From Elgaria multicarinata webbii (taxonomy: Eukaryota > Chordata > Lepidosauria > Squamata > Anguidae), in NCBI RefSeq assembly GCF_023053635.1, contig NC_086175.1, forward strand, positions 121,718,740 through 121,782,739: a DNA stretch of 64,000 nucleotides, in the 5' to 3' direction. How positions within the stretch are numbered: position 1 is the stretch's first letter; each line of letters opens with the position of its first letter. This document shows, in pieces, positions 22,500 through 33,409 of the stretch. Under the pieces are notes generated by a model. The model saw only the letters and a program-made list of their open reading frames with translations. It was not told the origin of the DNA and searched no databases. The translations under genes were made by a program, and so were the position numbers.

Positions 22500-23935
22500 A
22501 GTGTGAAATCTAAACAAGACCATTGTTCAAAAATAAATAAATGGCTAAGGTCCAGTCTTTATAAAAAGACAAATCATTGTTAACATTATTTTAAAGAGAA
22601 ATTACACAGTTACAGACATAAAACAAAGTGCCCCATCTAGCCAAAGTTAATCTCTTTTAAGTCCCAGTAATTTTAGTGGAAGGGATTCAAGAACATGCTT
22701 AATATCCCATTGAAATCAATGGGGTTGAACAGTGTTTGATTGGGGTTGGATTGTGCCCAAAGTGATGAAATAATAAAGCATTATGCTCTCTCCAAAGAAT
22801 TCTTTTTAAACCAATATGAATAAAATATATCGGTGATATTCAGTTTGCATTTCCTAATGAACAAATTGCAAAACAGATGTCAAAACCAATAAGGGTGCCA
22901 TTAAAACCTTCTGATAAGGGTAGCCTAAAATGCATGAAGCAGATTATGATGAATCAAATGGGCCTGTATTGCAGTCATACCATGGAATGTGGATTATGGA
23001 GTCCAATGCAGAATCCAGGAGCCAGAAAAAAATCTCAGGCTTCTGAGCTGGATTTCCTTGTATTTGTTTGACGCAAGTTAGTAGTCCTCATGGCTGTAAG
23101 AACCCAGAGTAAAAACACATTGGCAGTTTCTACAGAATAGATCTTTCCTATATGCCTTAACACTCTTTCCCCCCCTTTCTAAGCCCACACAGCAAGCCTG
23201 TTAAAAATCCACATTCCAAATTTGAAGCTAGGCAAATTTTGTCATGAATGCCTGATTTGCACAATGCCTTTCAATTGCAATCTCTTAAGTCTCTGATTAA
23301 TCACTGCATCATTAATCATTTTTTATAAATAAAAAATTATAACATTATCCTATTCATGTCTATGCAGATGTTTGTCCCACTGAGTTCAGTGAGATTTACT
23401 CCAATGTAAGCCTGCACAGGATTGCAGTGTCCATCCTTCATAAATACGTCTGATGAAATAAGAGATTATGCCTAATTTTTTCCTCCATGACGGCATGGGA
23501 AAATTACGCAAACGCCGGTAAACACGTGCAAACTCCCAGATAAAGCTCGGAGGGCGTGTTTGCTTTGTTCTTTCCAGCTTTGGCTCTCCTCACTCTTCTC
23601 CCTGGGCATAAGTACAGTTATTTTTAGTGAAATAAACCTTTTATACCTGTTTGTTATCACAGCACCTGAACTCCCCCCCCCCCACACACAATTCTTGTCT
23701 GCTGGGATTTATCTGAAGATTCATAGATACTCCTTGCTTTGAGGCGCTTTCCATTTATATTATTTCTATGAGATTTGGCTTTGACATTAAATCTGCAAGG
23801 GTTAAACACGGGGGTGGGGGGAGAATCTGAACACAAATCTTGTGTGCATGTGTGATGACCACAGCAGCTCAAATATCTGCCCATACACAGAAAACACATA
23901 GGAAGCTGCCTTATATACAGTCAGAAGATTGTCAA
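22500..23935. other. Unassigned AT-rich DNA
   Basis: No exon or confident repeat is seen. A word common in old reptile repeats (tctatgcagatgtttgtccc actgagttcagtgagattta) lies at 23358-23410. Confidence 0.4.
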
Positions 23936-23939
23936 TCTA

Positions 23940-24060
23940 GATCGTTCTTCCCTAACCTGGTGCCCTCCTGGTACGTTGGGACTACAACTCCCATGCTCAC
24001 TGAGGGTAATGGGGGTTGTAGTCCAGCACACATGGAGGGCACTTGGTTGGGAAAGCCTGA
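23940..24060. mobile_element. Palindromic MITE (cttccccaacctggtg family)
   Basis: 'cttccctaacctggtgccct' at the left pairs with 'ggagggcacttggttgggaa' at the right. The arms carry 'ggactacaactcccatgctc' and its complement. Confidence 0.8.
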
Positions 24061-24079
24061 TCTCGCTCATTGTCAGCAC

Positions 24080-24355
24080 TCATAGAACCATAGTCGGAAA
24101 GGGCCTTGAAGGTCATCTAGCCCAACCTCCTGCTCAATGCAGACTCTGCACTGCAGGGTGCAGCTTCAGCATCCCTGACAAGTGGCCATCCAGCCTCTGC
24201 TTAAATAGCTCCACTGAAGGAGAACCCACCTGCTCCAAAGGCAGCTTCTTCCACTGCTGAACAGCTTTCATGGTTATGATGTTTCTCCTAATGTTTCACC
24301 AAAATCTGCTTCCCTGCACTTCCAGCCAATGGTTCTAGTCCTAGAGGCTGTCTTC
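24080..24355 (-). mobile_element. CR1 3' end, older subfamily
   Basis: It starts with the CR1 tail 'catagaaccatagtcggaaa gggccttgaaggtcatctag' and continues in antisense with 'gtggccatccagcctctgct'. Confidence 0.85.
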
Positions 24356-24744
24356 ACAGTGTCGAGTTGGTGCTGCCTTCCCCCAACACCCCACAGTTTT
24401 ACTTACCTGGGGTAGAGTTGGGTCATCCCTACAGCAAAGAGGGACCACAGGGTTTCTGGCAGTCATCCAGGTACTTGAGCTGCCCCCACCCTCTTCCTTG
24501 TTTCCGGCGACTAATCCTTGGTCGCCTTCCACCAAGACTGCCCCCTGGGTCAGCCACAGAGCAAGGTCAGATGAGGAAGAGCTGGGGTGACCTTGCTCCC
24601 ACTGAAAAAGCTGGAGTAGGTCCCCAAAAAAATTTCTGCACAGCTTCACAAGAAAGCTCCGCAGTGGCTGCGAATCTGTGGCTGCGTTATATAACTCTGA
24701 CCATATATAGACAGCCCCCTGCCCTCTGAAGCAACAGTGATCAA

Positions 24745-24870
24745 CTCTGTTCCATTTTCTGCATGACAGCCTTTCAAGTATTTGAAGATTACTATCATGT
24801 TTCCCTTAATCTTCTCTTCTCTGGGCTAAACATCCAAAGCTCTTCCAACCAATCGTAGCAGCAGCTGCCT
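24745..24870 (-). mobile_element. CR1 fragment
   Basis: 'tgacagcctttcaagtattt gaagattactatcatgtttc ccttaatcttctcttctctg' matches the CR1 block at 6486-6560. Confidence 0.8.
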
Positions 24871-24884
24871 AGGGTCTCAGGCAA

Positions 24885-25010
24885 GGATTTTTCCCATCAT
24901 CTACTTCTTGTTCCTTTTTTAAAAACTGGACATATCCGGGATTGAACCTGGGCATGTTCTACATGCAAAGCACATGCTTTACCCCTGAGCTACGGTCTTC
25001 TCCCTCTCTG
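24885..25010 (-). repeat. SINE, tRNA-Ala-like head
   Basis: On the minus strand it reads 'gaccgtagctcaggggtaa agcatgtgctttgcatgtag', then a B box of the type ggttcaatccc. This is a tRNA-Ala (TGC) derived head with A and B boxes, not an intact tRNA gene. Confidence 0.75.
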
Positions 25011-25175
25011 TATACACAGGACACTGTCCAGTCTTGTTGGGTGTGAATTAAGGGTGATGACAGACGTAATAAACACAGAGCAGGAGGGCTAGTTTGAAAG
25101 CATCTTCACTGTGATCAGCACAATGTGACAACTCCTCCTATGCGGCAGAGTCTTGCTATTTACTGTTTTACTCTG

Positions 25176-25240
25176 TACAGCACCATGTACATTGATGGTG
25201 CTATATAAATAAATAATAATAATAATAATAATAATGAGTT
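25176..25240 (+). repeat. L2-type tail with (AAT)n
   Basis: 'cagcaccatgtacattgatg gtgctatataaataaata' is followed by AAT repeats. Confidence 0.7.
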
Positions 25241-25429
25241 GAACTTGTGGGTTGGGGCAGGTTGGGTGGAATAATTCCACAAATTTGCAGCAAAAGCTTG
25301 CTGTGCACAAGATACCCCCCCCAACAGTTTTGGAAACATGTTCTTTTAAAAGACATGCATTTGAAAGAGAAAGTAAGATGAACATATAAAGATGTGTGTG
25401 CTGCTTAATATTTTAAATGACTGAAGTGG

Positions 25430-25495
25430 GGTAGGCAACCTGGTGCCCCCCAGATGTTTAAGACCACAACTCCCATAAGCCACAGCCAGCATGGA
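25430..25495. repeat. Fragment of the cttccccaacctggtg-type MITE
   Basis: 'ggcaacctggtgccccccag atgtttaagaccacaactcc cataagccacagccagcatg'. Confidence 0.65.
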
Positions 25496-25605
25496 GGATT
25501 GCTTACTCTGGATTCACTGGCATCTTGATCACACATATTTGAAATACAGGAGGGGTAACGTCTCTTTAATTATTATGACTGCCTTCACCCTAAGAGTGTG
25601 CCTGG

Positions 25606-25607
<2 letters not shown>

Positions 25608-25648
<41 letters not shown>
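25608..25648. repeat. (AC)n microsatellite
   Basis: About 20 pure AC units. Confidence 0.95.
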
Positions 25649-26037
25649 CCCTACCACTCCACATTGTAAGAGAAATTCAGTAGCGGTGGAAGAGAAGTTT
25701 TCCCAGTTTTGGTGAACTTCTTCTAACAAAGGAAGGTCTGGGAAACTTCTAAGGAAGCCAGGAGTTCCTAGGTACACAATCTGAAAACGATCCGTTTAGA
25801 TAAACTTTTAGGTACAATGGAAATATGCAATCCAAAGAGCTAACATTGATTATAGTGACACATTTGTAGTTTCTTGGCATGGCACATTCAATCTGTGCAG
25901 CAGCTATGGATTCTACAACAGAAGGCCAGGATCGTGTATCTGTGGTAGAACATCAGCTTTGAAGTAGCACTGAATCTACCAATGTGCAATGATGGAATTT
26001 TATGTAGTCAGACATATAACGCTCCCTCTGAATACCT

Positions 26038-26262
26038 TATCAAGGTGAGAGAACATGCTTTGTATGCAGAAGGTTCAAGGTTCAATCCCTGTTATCCCCA
26101 GGTAGGACTGGGCCAATGGCTGGATTGAGTTGTAGTCCAACACATCTGGAGGTTGAGAAACACTGGTGTAGACCAGAGGTGGGCAGCAAGTAGATCTACA
26201 AATGTTTTGGACTTCAATTCCCAGCATTCCTGAACAATGGCCATGTTCACAGGGGCTTGTGG
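26038..26262. repeat. SINE head plus MITE fragments
   Basis: The tRNA-Ala-like SINE head (catgctttgtatgcagaagg ttcaaggttcaatccctg) at 26053-26092 is followed by palindromic MITE pieces 'gagttgtagtccaacacatc tggagg' and 'ttcaattcccagcattcctg'. Confidence 0.6.
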
Positions 26263-26589
26263 GAGTTTAGATGGACCAATGCTCCAACTCAGCATAAAGC
26301 AGCTTCCTACAAGTCCACACATTTTAATATGGAATAGCAGGTAACCTATAAAAAGGCTGTACTAGGACCAATTTACGCAATTATATACCTGTGGTGCTGA
26401 TGCAGTGAAGAGATTGCATGCTGACGTTTCCAGGCAACTTTGCTGTGACGAATGGTCTTGTGAAACTATCCGTTTCCATGTCTCTCCACGACAAGCAAAA
26501 GCTTTAAAATGTGGGTAACGTCAGGGGATAGCAAGTCAGAATCTTAAACTGGCTGGCCGTGACCAAGATGCCATAATAGTCAATAATTA

Positions 26590-26765
26590 GAGGCAGTATG
26601 AATATGTACACCAGTTGTTGTTAACATGGGTGGGAGCATGCTGTTGCACTTGTGTCTTGCTTCTGGCATCTCAGTCAACAGCTGGTCAGCCACTGTGTGA
26701 ACAGAATGCTAGACTAGATGGACACTTGGTCTGATCCAGCAGGGCTCTTCTTTTAGCCTTATGTA
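26590..26765 (+). mobile_element. CR1/L3-like LINE 3' fragment
   Basis: 'agaggcagtatgaatatgta caccagttg' through 'gtgtgaacagaatgctagac tagatggacacttggtctga'. Same family as 46830-47190. Confidence 0.75.
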
Positions 26766-27099
26766 AGTCACTATAGATCACCGCCTCAACCACTCTCTGC
26801 AAATAACAACTGAGTTACATGTTAAGCAAAATTATTTGGTAGAATGCTTCTTGTACTCTAACCTGTCATGCTTTCTGTGCATAGGAGGGACCACATTTTT
26901 AATGTTCCCCTTAAAACCAGAACACCAGTGAGAAGAGTTGTAGCCTTAAGCTTTCCCTAAAAGGCTAGCTTTTTAGATGAAGGGAAAAAATTAACAAACG
27001 GAAGCATTCAAATGTTGTTTCCCCGTCTGACATGATAGAATCCAACAAAGACTTTCCTCAGTGATCGCGCAGTTCTACCCCAAGAGCCAAGAGGAGAGG

Positions 27100-27299
27100 C
27101 CATGAAAGTTTAATAATTTGTGGTGACTCTCCACATGGTGATTGAAGCAAGCAATCTTTGTAAATTTGCCTTCATTTTTTTTTTAAAAAAAAAGCAAAGC
27201 TGGGTGCCTTGGGGCAAGAACCTGTCAACCCTAGTTCTCGGTATGCGTCATATTCCCCTCAAGTTTTTTTTTTTTAAATAGAGGTTCTTGCATGATCAA
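27100..27299 (-). other. FUT4: Probable FUT4 3' UTR
   Basis: This lies directly downstream of the FUT4 stop on the minus strand. An ATTAAA polyadenylation-like hexamer is present on the minus strand at about 27107-27112, some 190 bases after the stop. No AATAAA was seen close by, so the end is uncertain. Confidence 0.35.
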
Positions 27300-28445
27300 C
27301 TAGCCAACCCCACGCGGTGAACTCTCAAACCAGTTGGCTAGATTCTGTATGGTCTTGAATTGCTTCCCCGCAGTCTTGACCACATCACAAACCCTGCAAC
27401 AATGTTCGTCCCAGAAAGACGTCACCTGGACATCGTACCGCTTCCTCCAGGCAAAATACCTCCGGTAGCTGCTCTTGTTCTTATCAAGGAATTTCAGGTA
27501 CAAGGCCAGCTGCTTGGGGCTGGAGAAGTCATCAATATGTATGAAAGAATCAGAGGGCACAAAAAGCTCATAGTTCGACCTGGATGGCCCCAATACGACA
27601 GGCACGGCCCAGGCCTTCAAGGCGTTCCTCCAGAGCTTCTCGGTGATGTAGTCCGGATGCTGGGAGTTTTCGAAGGCCAAGTAGAACTTGTACTCCGAGA
27701 CGGTCTTGATCACGTTGTCATTTTTCAGCTCCAGGCCCTGGGCCCCGTACACGTCAATGGGCAGGTAGTCCCTCAGCTGGCGGTAGTAGCGTACCCGGGC
27801 ATGCTCTTCGTTCCAGTTGCTGATGACCCAGGCCACCAGCTTGGTCTTCCTAGGCAAGGTCAGGTGGCGTTCCAGGCCCAGGCTGGGCCGGAGGTAGCCG
27901 TAGGGCACGAAGACGTCCGAGTCCACCCGGTAGGACATGGTCCAGTTGAAGAGGCCGGTCAAGTCGCGGAGCCCGTGGGTGTGGGAGGGCGACTCGAAGT
28001 TCATCCATACCCACCGTTGGGCAGGGGGCCGCAGCCGGGGTATCTGGCCAGGACCCTGCGAGATGAGGTCCCTGTGGTGGAAGAGGACGGCGTGCGCCTC
28101 TTGCAGGCGCCCGCGGTCGGTGGTGAGGCGGCAGCCGCTGACGTTGAAGAGGCGCAGGCAGTCGCCCAAGCGCCGGCTCAGCCCGAAGGGCTCCCACCAC
28201 AGCAGCACCGTCACGAGCGGCTCTCCGGCGGCGTCCATGGGCCGCCCCGTGGGTGACGGCGGCTGCAGGGTGCTGACGGCGTACAAGGCCAGCGCGGTGC
28301 AGCAGGTCAGGACGGCCGCCAGCAGACGCCACTGCCGCCTGGCCACGCTCGGGCAGCGGCGGCCTTGCCGGAGCAACTCCCAGAGCGCGCGGCGGGGGCG
28401 GGGGCGCGCTCGTAGCGGCCCCAAGCACGGCTCGGCGCTTTCCAT
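27300..28445 (-). CDS. FUT4: Alpha-1,3-fucosyltransferase 4 (GT10 family), single exon
   Basis: FUT4 moves fucose from GDP-fucose to GlcNAc in alpha-1,3 linkage on N-acetyllactosamine chains, making Lewis x and sialyl-Lewis type glycans in the Golgi. The 381-residue protein is a type II membrane protein: a short Arg-rich cytosolic tail (1-38), one membrane anchor (about 41-58), a Pro-rich stem, then the GT10 domain. Seen in order: VLLWWEPF (80-87), RLFNVSGCRLTTDR (98-111), HAVLFHHRDL (118-127), QRWVWMNFESPSH (143-155), FNWTMSYRVDSDVFVPYGY (166-184), and the donor-site block YKFYLAFENS...DYITEKLWRNAL (252-276). N-glycosylation sites NVS (101) and NWT (167) match human FUT4. The short form of human FUT4 has 405 residues, so length is normal. 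The start at 28445 has a good context (G at -3 and +4). An in-frame open extension reaches an ATG at 28700. The gene is intronless, as in mammals. Confidence 0.97.
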   Translation of the reverse strand: MESAEPCLGPLRARPRPRRALWELLRQGRRCPSVARRQWRLLAAVLTCCTALALYAVSTLQPPSPTGRPMDAAGEPLVTVLLWWEPFGLSRRLGDCLRLFNVSGCRLTTDRGRLQEAHAVLFHHRDLISQGPGQIPRLRPPAQRWVWMNFESPSHTHGLRDLTGLFNWTMSYRVDSDVFVPYGYLRPSLGLERHLTLPRKTKLVAWVISNWNEEHARVRYYRQLRDYLPIDVYGAQGLELKNDNVIKTVSEYKFYLAFENSQHPDYITEKLWRNALKAWAVPVVLGPSRSNYELFVPSDSFIHIDDFSSPKQLALYLKFLDKNKSSYRRYFAWRKRYDVQVTSFWDEHCCRVCDVVKTAGKQFKTIQNLANWFESSPRGVG

Positions 28446-28860
28446 AGCGGGCGCGCTTTCGGCCTCCTCCGGGCACCGGCGCCTACGCTCTCCGAGAGCA
28501 ACAGAAGCCAGAGCAGCCCAGGAGGCGGCCGCCGGCGCCGGCGCCCGAGGGGCTGAATGGAGAACCGGGAATGAAGCATCCTCGTATTGCGGCTGGTGAT
28601 AGTGCTGTTGCCACCGCCTCCTCCCAGCGCCCGGCTCCTCCTGCGGCGGGCCCCGGTCATGCCTCCCGAGGTGCCCGGAGGCGCAGCCCCGCCCGGCCAT
28701 GCGCCCGCGGGACTCTTCTCCGGACCCGCACCCGCCTTACTGAGCGGTAGCGCAGTCCCTCCCCTCTCCAGCATCATCTGGGCCAACTTCCCCCTCGCGG
28801 ATCCACCTTCTTAGAACGACGCCGGACACGGCGAGGTTCTTCTGCTTCTTGCTTCTTCTT
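28230..28860 (-). promoter_or_regulatory. FUT4: CpG island at FUT4 5' end
   Basis: A dense CpG region spans the 5' coding part and upstream flank of FUT4 and drops to AT-rich sequence at about 28860. It marks the likely promoter and start site of the single-exon gene. Confidence 0.75.
28446..28700 (-). other. FUT4: In-frame 5' extension of FUT4 (possible longer isoform)
   Basis: The FUT4 frame stays open for 85 more codons to an ATG at 28700 with a weaker context. The extension is rich in Pro, Ala, Arg and Gly and has no domain. Human FUT4 also has an upstream in-frame ATG giving a 530-residue form, so a long isoform is possible here. High GC content alone also keeps frames open. Confidence 0.45.
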
Positions 28861-29404
28861 TTTTTAAAAAAATAAAAAGCTGCTTTGGCTTTAAACAGCC
28901 GCCGGACAGACAGGCGGAAATTTACCCGGTACAGCCTGGAAATAGAGTGATATGGAAAGGAGCGGGATTAGCGGTTCACCTGTTGAATTTCTGCCTGCCG
29001 TACCAGTGTTTGCAAGGGTGGTTCTTATTAGCCACTACCGTACAATCAAGCATAGCACCAGGCTGCAGTTGTACCGCTCGGGCTGGCTCTTGGGGTCCGG
29101 GACCCTACAGACCCCACCCTCCAAATTACCAACCGGAGAGTGGCGGGTGATGAAGGCATCTGGGCAGCAGAAACAAACTCCATTTAATTATGTAGTTAGA
29201 CGGTGCTGTGATAGAAGTTTCAAATGGCAAACTCCAGGTACTGAGCTTATTTGTTTACCAAACAGTTTTATGAACGCAGTTGTAAAGCACAGAATTGGAA
29301 GTGGCAAGACTGGAATGTTAGTTGTATGTTTCATTAATATTCATGCTTATCTAAAGAGGCCCCTCAAAAGACCATTTTGACCTGGGTGACCTATCTGCAC
29401 CACT

Positions 29405-29617
29405 TAAGGTGACCATATGGAAAGGAGGACAGGGCTCCTGTATCTTTAACAGTTGTATAGAAAAGGGAATTTCAGCAGGGGTCATTTATAGGCATGCAGC
29501 ACCTGGTGAAATACCCTCATTATTATTATTATTTATTTATTTATATAGCACCACTCTTCATCACAACAGTTAAAGCAGGAGCCCTGCCCCTCTTTTGTAG
29601 AGTGACCAGATAGAGTG
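29405..29617. mobile_element. hAT-like MITE half copy with inserted L2 tail
   Basis: 'aaggtgaccatatggaaagg aggacagggctcctg' starts the element. A (tta)n...tatatagcacca tail is inserted at about 29517-29557 before 'cttcatcacaacagttaaag'. Confidence 0.8.
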
Positions 29618-29848
29618 TTTGGTTAAACTATTCTGAAAATATGTTTTATCATATGTGTTGTCTCATTTGTATTTTATTATTAATGTTACAGCCCTATGAA
29701 GAAGGCCTCAGAATAAGAGACAGGTTGAAATGTGTTGGGCTTCTTCTGAATAAACTTATTTTGCATACTGATAATGCGTTTCTTTCTTTTGAGACCTGCT
29801 TTAGATGCTCACCACCTTCTGTTCTTTTCTTCTAGCCATCATAATACA

Positions 29849-30295
29849 TGTAGTGAATAACTGGCAAGGAGTCCAACTGCATGAAGAGGAGGCATCCCAA
29901 ACAGGCGGCCCCGTCTTGGTTTTTATTAAGAATTAAGTGGTTACATTTCTTGTATACAAGCTATGATTGGTTGTTAAGTACAGCATGTTAAATGCATGAT
30001 TACCTCGTGCACAGGGGGTGCACAGGAGGTGTTGGTTAGTGTGTGTTCAGCATGAATATACCATATAAGGGTTAAGGAAATACGTGATCACAGCATAGTG
30101 TCTTCAATACTGTATTGTATTCTGTGGCTCTTGAGTCAGTGCGTCAGCACATTCCAAGGCATTGGCCAGCAAGTACCAAGATGTTTCTTAGCAAGGCTTT
30201 ATCTTAAAAGTGTTATCCTGTGTTCCAGCACATCTCAGCATGGTATGCCAATACTGAAAGTGTGCCAAAGAGAGGGATAACAATTTCCCCTACAA
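29849..30295 (-). mobile_element. Solo LTR (family A), fossil
   Basis: Same LTR family as 16428-16803 and 38231-38637, about 445 bp, with small internal size differences. ATACA on both sides, allowing a shift of one base, may be the target duplication. Confidence 0.82.
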
Positions 30296-30529
30296 ATACA
30301 AACCAAGTCTCACCACCTGCATATCAAATCAAGGCATCAGCCAATCACTCATATAACCCACCCTTGCCCATAGCGTAAAAATGTTCTGTGTGGACCTTTC
30401 CACCACGCTGATCATGGATTTCCGGTTACTTTTCAGAAAATGGATTCAGCTTTAGGTTGAAATGTTACACTATTGCCATAAAAAAGCATATATAATGTCG
30501 CCAAAGAAAATGGAAATGTGTAGACCAAT

Positions 30530-30640
30530 CTAAAGCCCCCCAGATGTGTTGGACTACAAATCCCATGCTGGCTGAGGATGATGGGAATTGTAGCCCAACA
30601 TCTGGTGGGCTTTAGGTTGAGGAGGCTTTCCTGGTATAGA
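30530..30640. mobile_element. Palindromic MITE (cttccccaacctggtg family)
   Basis: 'aaagccccccagatgtgttg gactacaaatcccatgctgg' pairs with 'gggaattgtagcccaacatc tggtgggcttta'. Confidence 0.8.
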
Positions 30641-30889
30641 CCTCTTCCTCCCAGCAAATTCAAAGTGATTTCCAGGGATTTTTTTAATCCATCAAAATGT
30701 ACATGGTTATATTACAAATGTTCAGTTATAATCCATTTAAATTCAAAATTCAGCCGAGCAATAAAAACCCATTAAAAGACACTCAACCAACTAATGCATT
30801 AAAAGGAAGTCATTCCTTAATTCAAATGAGTGTGTGGGAGGAATATCAAAAGCCAGTCGGAATAGGATATCTTGGCATACCTTCTAGAT

Positions 30890-32528
30890 TAGGGGTGTGA
30901 TCCGCTCCGATTAGGAGCGTAGAAGCAGTAGCGGATTGGCCTGCTCCGCCTTACCCAGAGGTGGAGTAGGAGCGGACCGCGGACCCCCTAGAAGCAAGGC
31001 GAAGAGAAGCGCCCATTTTTCGGAGCTCCTAGTTCAGGCGGAGCGCTCCGGTCGCCATCTTGAAAACATTTCGCCATAGGATTGCATTGCGGCAAATAAT
31101 CGCGCATAACTAGGTTGTTTTTGAAGCTATCGTTCTAGAAATTCTTGTGCTCAGAGAGTCGTGGATGGGGGTCATTTTGAGACCACTCTCACCTCTCTGC
31201 GTTGTCTGGGTCGCGGGCTATATTTTTGTGAAAATCGGGTCAACCGCGCGGCTCAAACGGCGTTTTCGGCTTTTCGCCCATAGGATTGCATTGAGGGAAA
31301 GAATCGGGGATAACTGGGGGGGGGGTTAAGCTATCGTTCTGAAAATTCTTGTGCACAGAGAGTCGTGGATGGGGGTCATTTTGAGACTACTCTCAACTTT
31401 CTGCGTCGTACGGGTCGCGCGCTAGAAGTTTTTAAAAAATCGGCGGGAAAAATACCTTTTTCAAAGGGCTGAGGGGCAGAGTCAGCTCCCGGTCATGATG
31501 ATCCCAAAGTTGGAGGAGGGCATAGGCAAAACAGGTAACTTGGGATTCTGGGAAACTTCTCTTTCTTCATCTGAACGGGCTTTTCCCCGTGTTTTTTAAC
31601 ACAGTAGCCCCACCAAATGCACAAACACAACCTGAAATCATATACTAAGCCAAGAATAAGAGATAGAAACACAGCACTGCTCCCCACCCTAACCTTGGTG
31701 AACAACTGAATAGATGTGGTGCAAGGGGATGAGCTCCCCTAGGGCATCTCATCGTGGACGTGCCCCCACTCTCTCCTGCACTGGAAGGCCATTAGAGCCT
31801 TCCAAAGAGAGTAAAACGGTGGAGCAATGCCTATCATGAGTTGAAGTGAATGGTCACTTTTCAGTGGTGGAGCAATGCCTGTTATGAGTTGAAGTGAGCG
31901 TTTTACTTCTTCTCAGAGCTGTTGGTGGCTGTCTTGAACTGGCAGCTACTTCCCCCTCCCCCGGGCACGTCCCCCTATTGCTGGTAAAAGACAGATATAG
32001 CCTTTTTAAAAAAATTCTTCTTGCTGTTTATTGAGCAACACTGCTGCTTTTAATTCCACCCCTCCTTTGTTTATTTATTGATTTATTCCATTTTATATGC
32101 ATTACTGGCTTATCCTTGGCTCACTTCCTTATGCCCCCAGAAATGCCAGCTGCATGCCTGCCTGCCTTCCCTCCCTCCTCCCCTGCCCACCTCGCAGGGA
32201 TGTTGTGTGTGGGGTGCCCGATTTTCAAAAATTCGCCAAAAATCAGGGGATGATGGGATTGCTTTGAAACTTGGCGTGCGTGTGTATATCCCCATGAGGT
32301 GTCATGGTGCCAAACATGAGTTTTCTAACTTGAACAGAAAAAAAGTTGTATAATTTTTTAGCTTTCAATGCAAGCCTATGGGGGGGGGAACGGAGCTCCG
32401 GATCCGGATCCGGAGCTCCGAGCGGAGCGGAGCGGAAGTGGGCGGAGCGGGGGCGGGGCGGAGCGGCCCGATCCGGAAAATGGCGGATCTGCAAGTGAAG
32501 CGGAGCGGGGGGTCCGTGCACACCCCTA
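30890..32528 (+). mobile_element. Non-autonomous hAT-like element, full-length copy A
   Basis: 1639 bp, from TAGGGGTGTG to CACACCCCTA, with no transposase. The left part has tandem-like units 'gagagtcgtggatgggggtc attttgaga' at about 31155 and 31358 and 'cgcccataggattgcattg'. The right end is made of repeated gagcgg and gatccg words with a perfect palindrome around ggatccggatcc at about 32396-32423. It abuts a CR1 fragment on the right without a copy of TTCTAGAT. Confidence 0.8.
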
Positions 32529-33214
32529 CTAACCAGGGCTGAATAGAGAGGAACCAGTACCTCACGTGATTTGGAAGCTATACTTCTATTAATGCAGCCC
32601 AAAATAGCATTTGCCTTTCTTGCAGCCATATCGCACTGTTGGCTCATATTCAGCTTGAGATCTACAACAATTCCAAGATCCTTCTCATTTGTAGTATTGC
32701 TGAGCCAAGTATCCCCCATCTTGTAACTGTGCATTTGGTTTCTATTCCCTAAATGTAGAACTTGGCATTTATCCCTATTAAATTTCATTCTGTTGTTTTC
32801 AGCCCAGCACTCCAGCCTATCAAGATCACTTTGAAGTTTGTTTCTGTCTTCCAGGGTATTAGCTATCCCACCCAATTTTGTGTCATCTGCAAATTTGATC
32901 AGCGTTCCCTGCACCTCCTCGTCCAAATCATTAATAAAAATGTTGAAGAGCACTGGGCCCAGGACTGAGCCCTGCGGCACCCCACTCGTTGCCTCTCCCC
33001 AGTTTGAGAAGGTTCCATTGATAAGTACTCTTTGAGTCCGATTCTGTAGCCAACTGTGGATCCACCTAATAGTTGTTCCATCTAGCCCACTTTTAGCTAG
33101 TTTGTTAATCAGAATGTCATGTGGTACTTTGTCAAAAGCTTTGCTGAAGTCAAGATATATGACGTCCACAGCATTCCCATAGTCCACAAGGGAGGTTATC
33201 CTATCAAAATGGGG
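32529..33214 (-). mobile_element. CR1 LINE reverse transcriptase fragment
   Basis: The minus strand reads through [30 protein letters not shown] and FADDTKLGG to SMYSALV. It is closer to intact than most copies and very close to the CR1 at 6181-8488. It is cut on its 3' side exactly at the hAT-type terminus of element A and on its 5' side at about 33214. Confidence 0.92.
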
Positions 33215-33236
33215 AACTGGGATATGCAGCAGCAGC

Positions 33237-33345
33237 ACAGAAATGTCGGGAGATCCGGGTTCTAGTCCCCACTCAGGCACAGAAGCTCACTGGGTGACTT
33301 TGGGCCTGTCACAGACTCTCAGCCCAACCCACCTCACAAGGGGAG
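33237..33345 (+). repeat. tRNA-derived SINE, partial
   Basis: 'cgggagatccgggttctagt ccccactcaggcacagaagc tcactgggtgactttgggcc' is the SINE body with a B box-like region. The SINE head is missing. Confidence 0.65.
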
Positions 33346-33408
33346 GACTCGATGGCCTTGTAGGCCCCTTCCAACTCTGCTATTCTATGGTTCTATGATT
33401 CTATGTAT
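33345..33408 (+). mobile_element. CR1 3' tail
   Basis: 'ggactcgatggccttgtagg ccccttccaactctgctatt ctatggttctatgattctatg' is the CR1 3' end in plus orientation with octamer repeats. Confidence 0.85.
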
Positions 33409-33409
33409 G

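Noticed and set aside
24885-25010. tRNA-Ala-like sequence (also at 26053, 45122 and 20640)
   Set aside because: SINE heads with degraded arms followed by the SINE body; not functional tRNA genes.
27360-28256. 298-codon open frame on the plus strand over FUT4
   Set aside because: A shadow of the GC-rich FUT4 coding strand; low-complexity Val, Gly and Pro-rich reading with no family resemblance.
27850-28599. Other long frames (208 and 220 codons) over the FUT4 5' part
   Set aside because: Composition effects in a CpG island; no conserved motif, whereas the FUT4 frame is clearly conserved.
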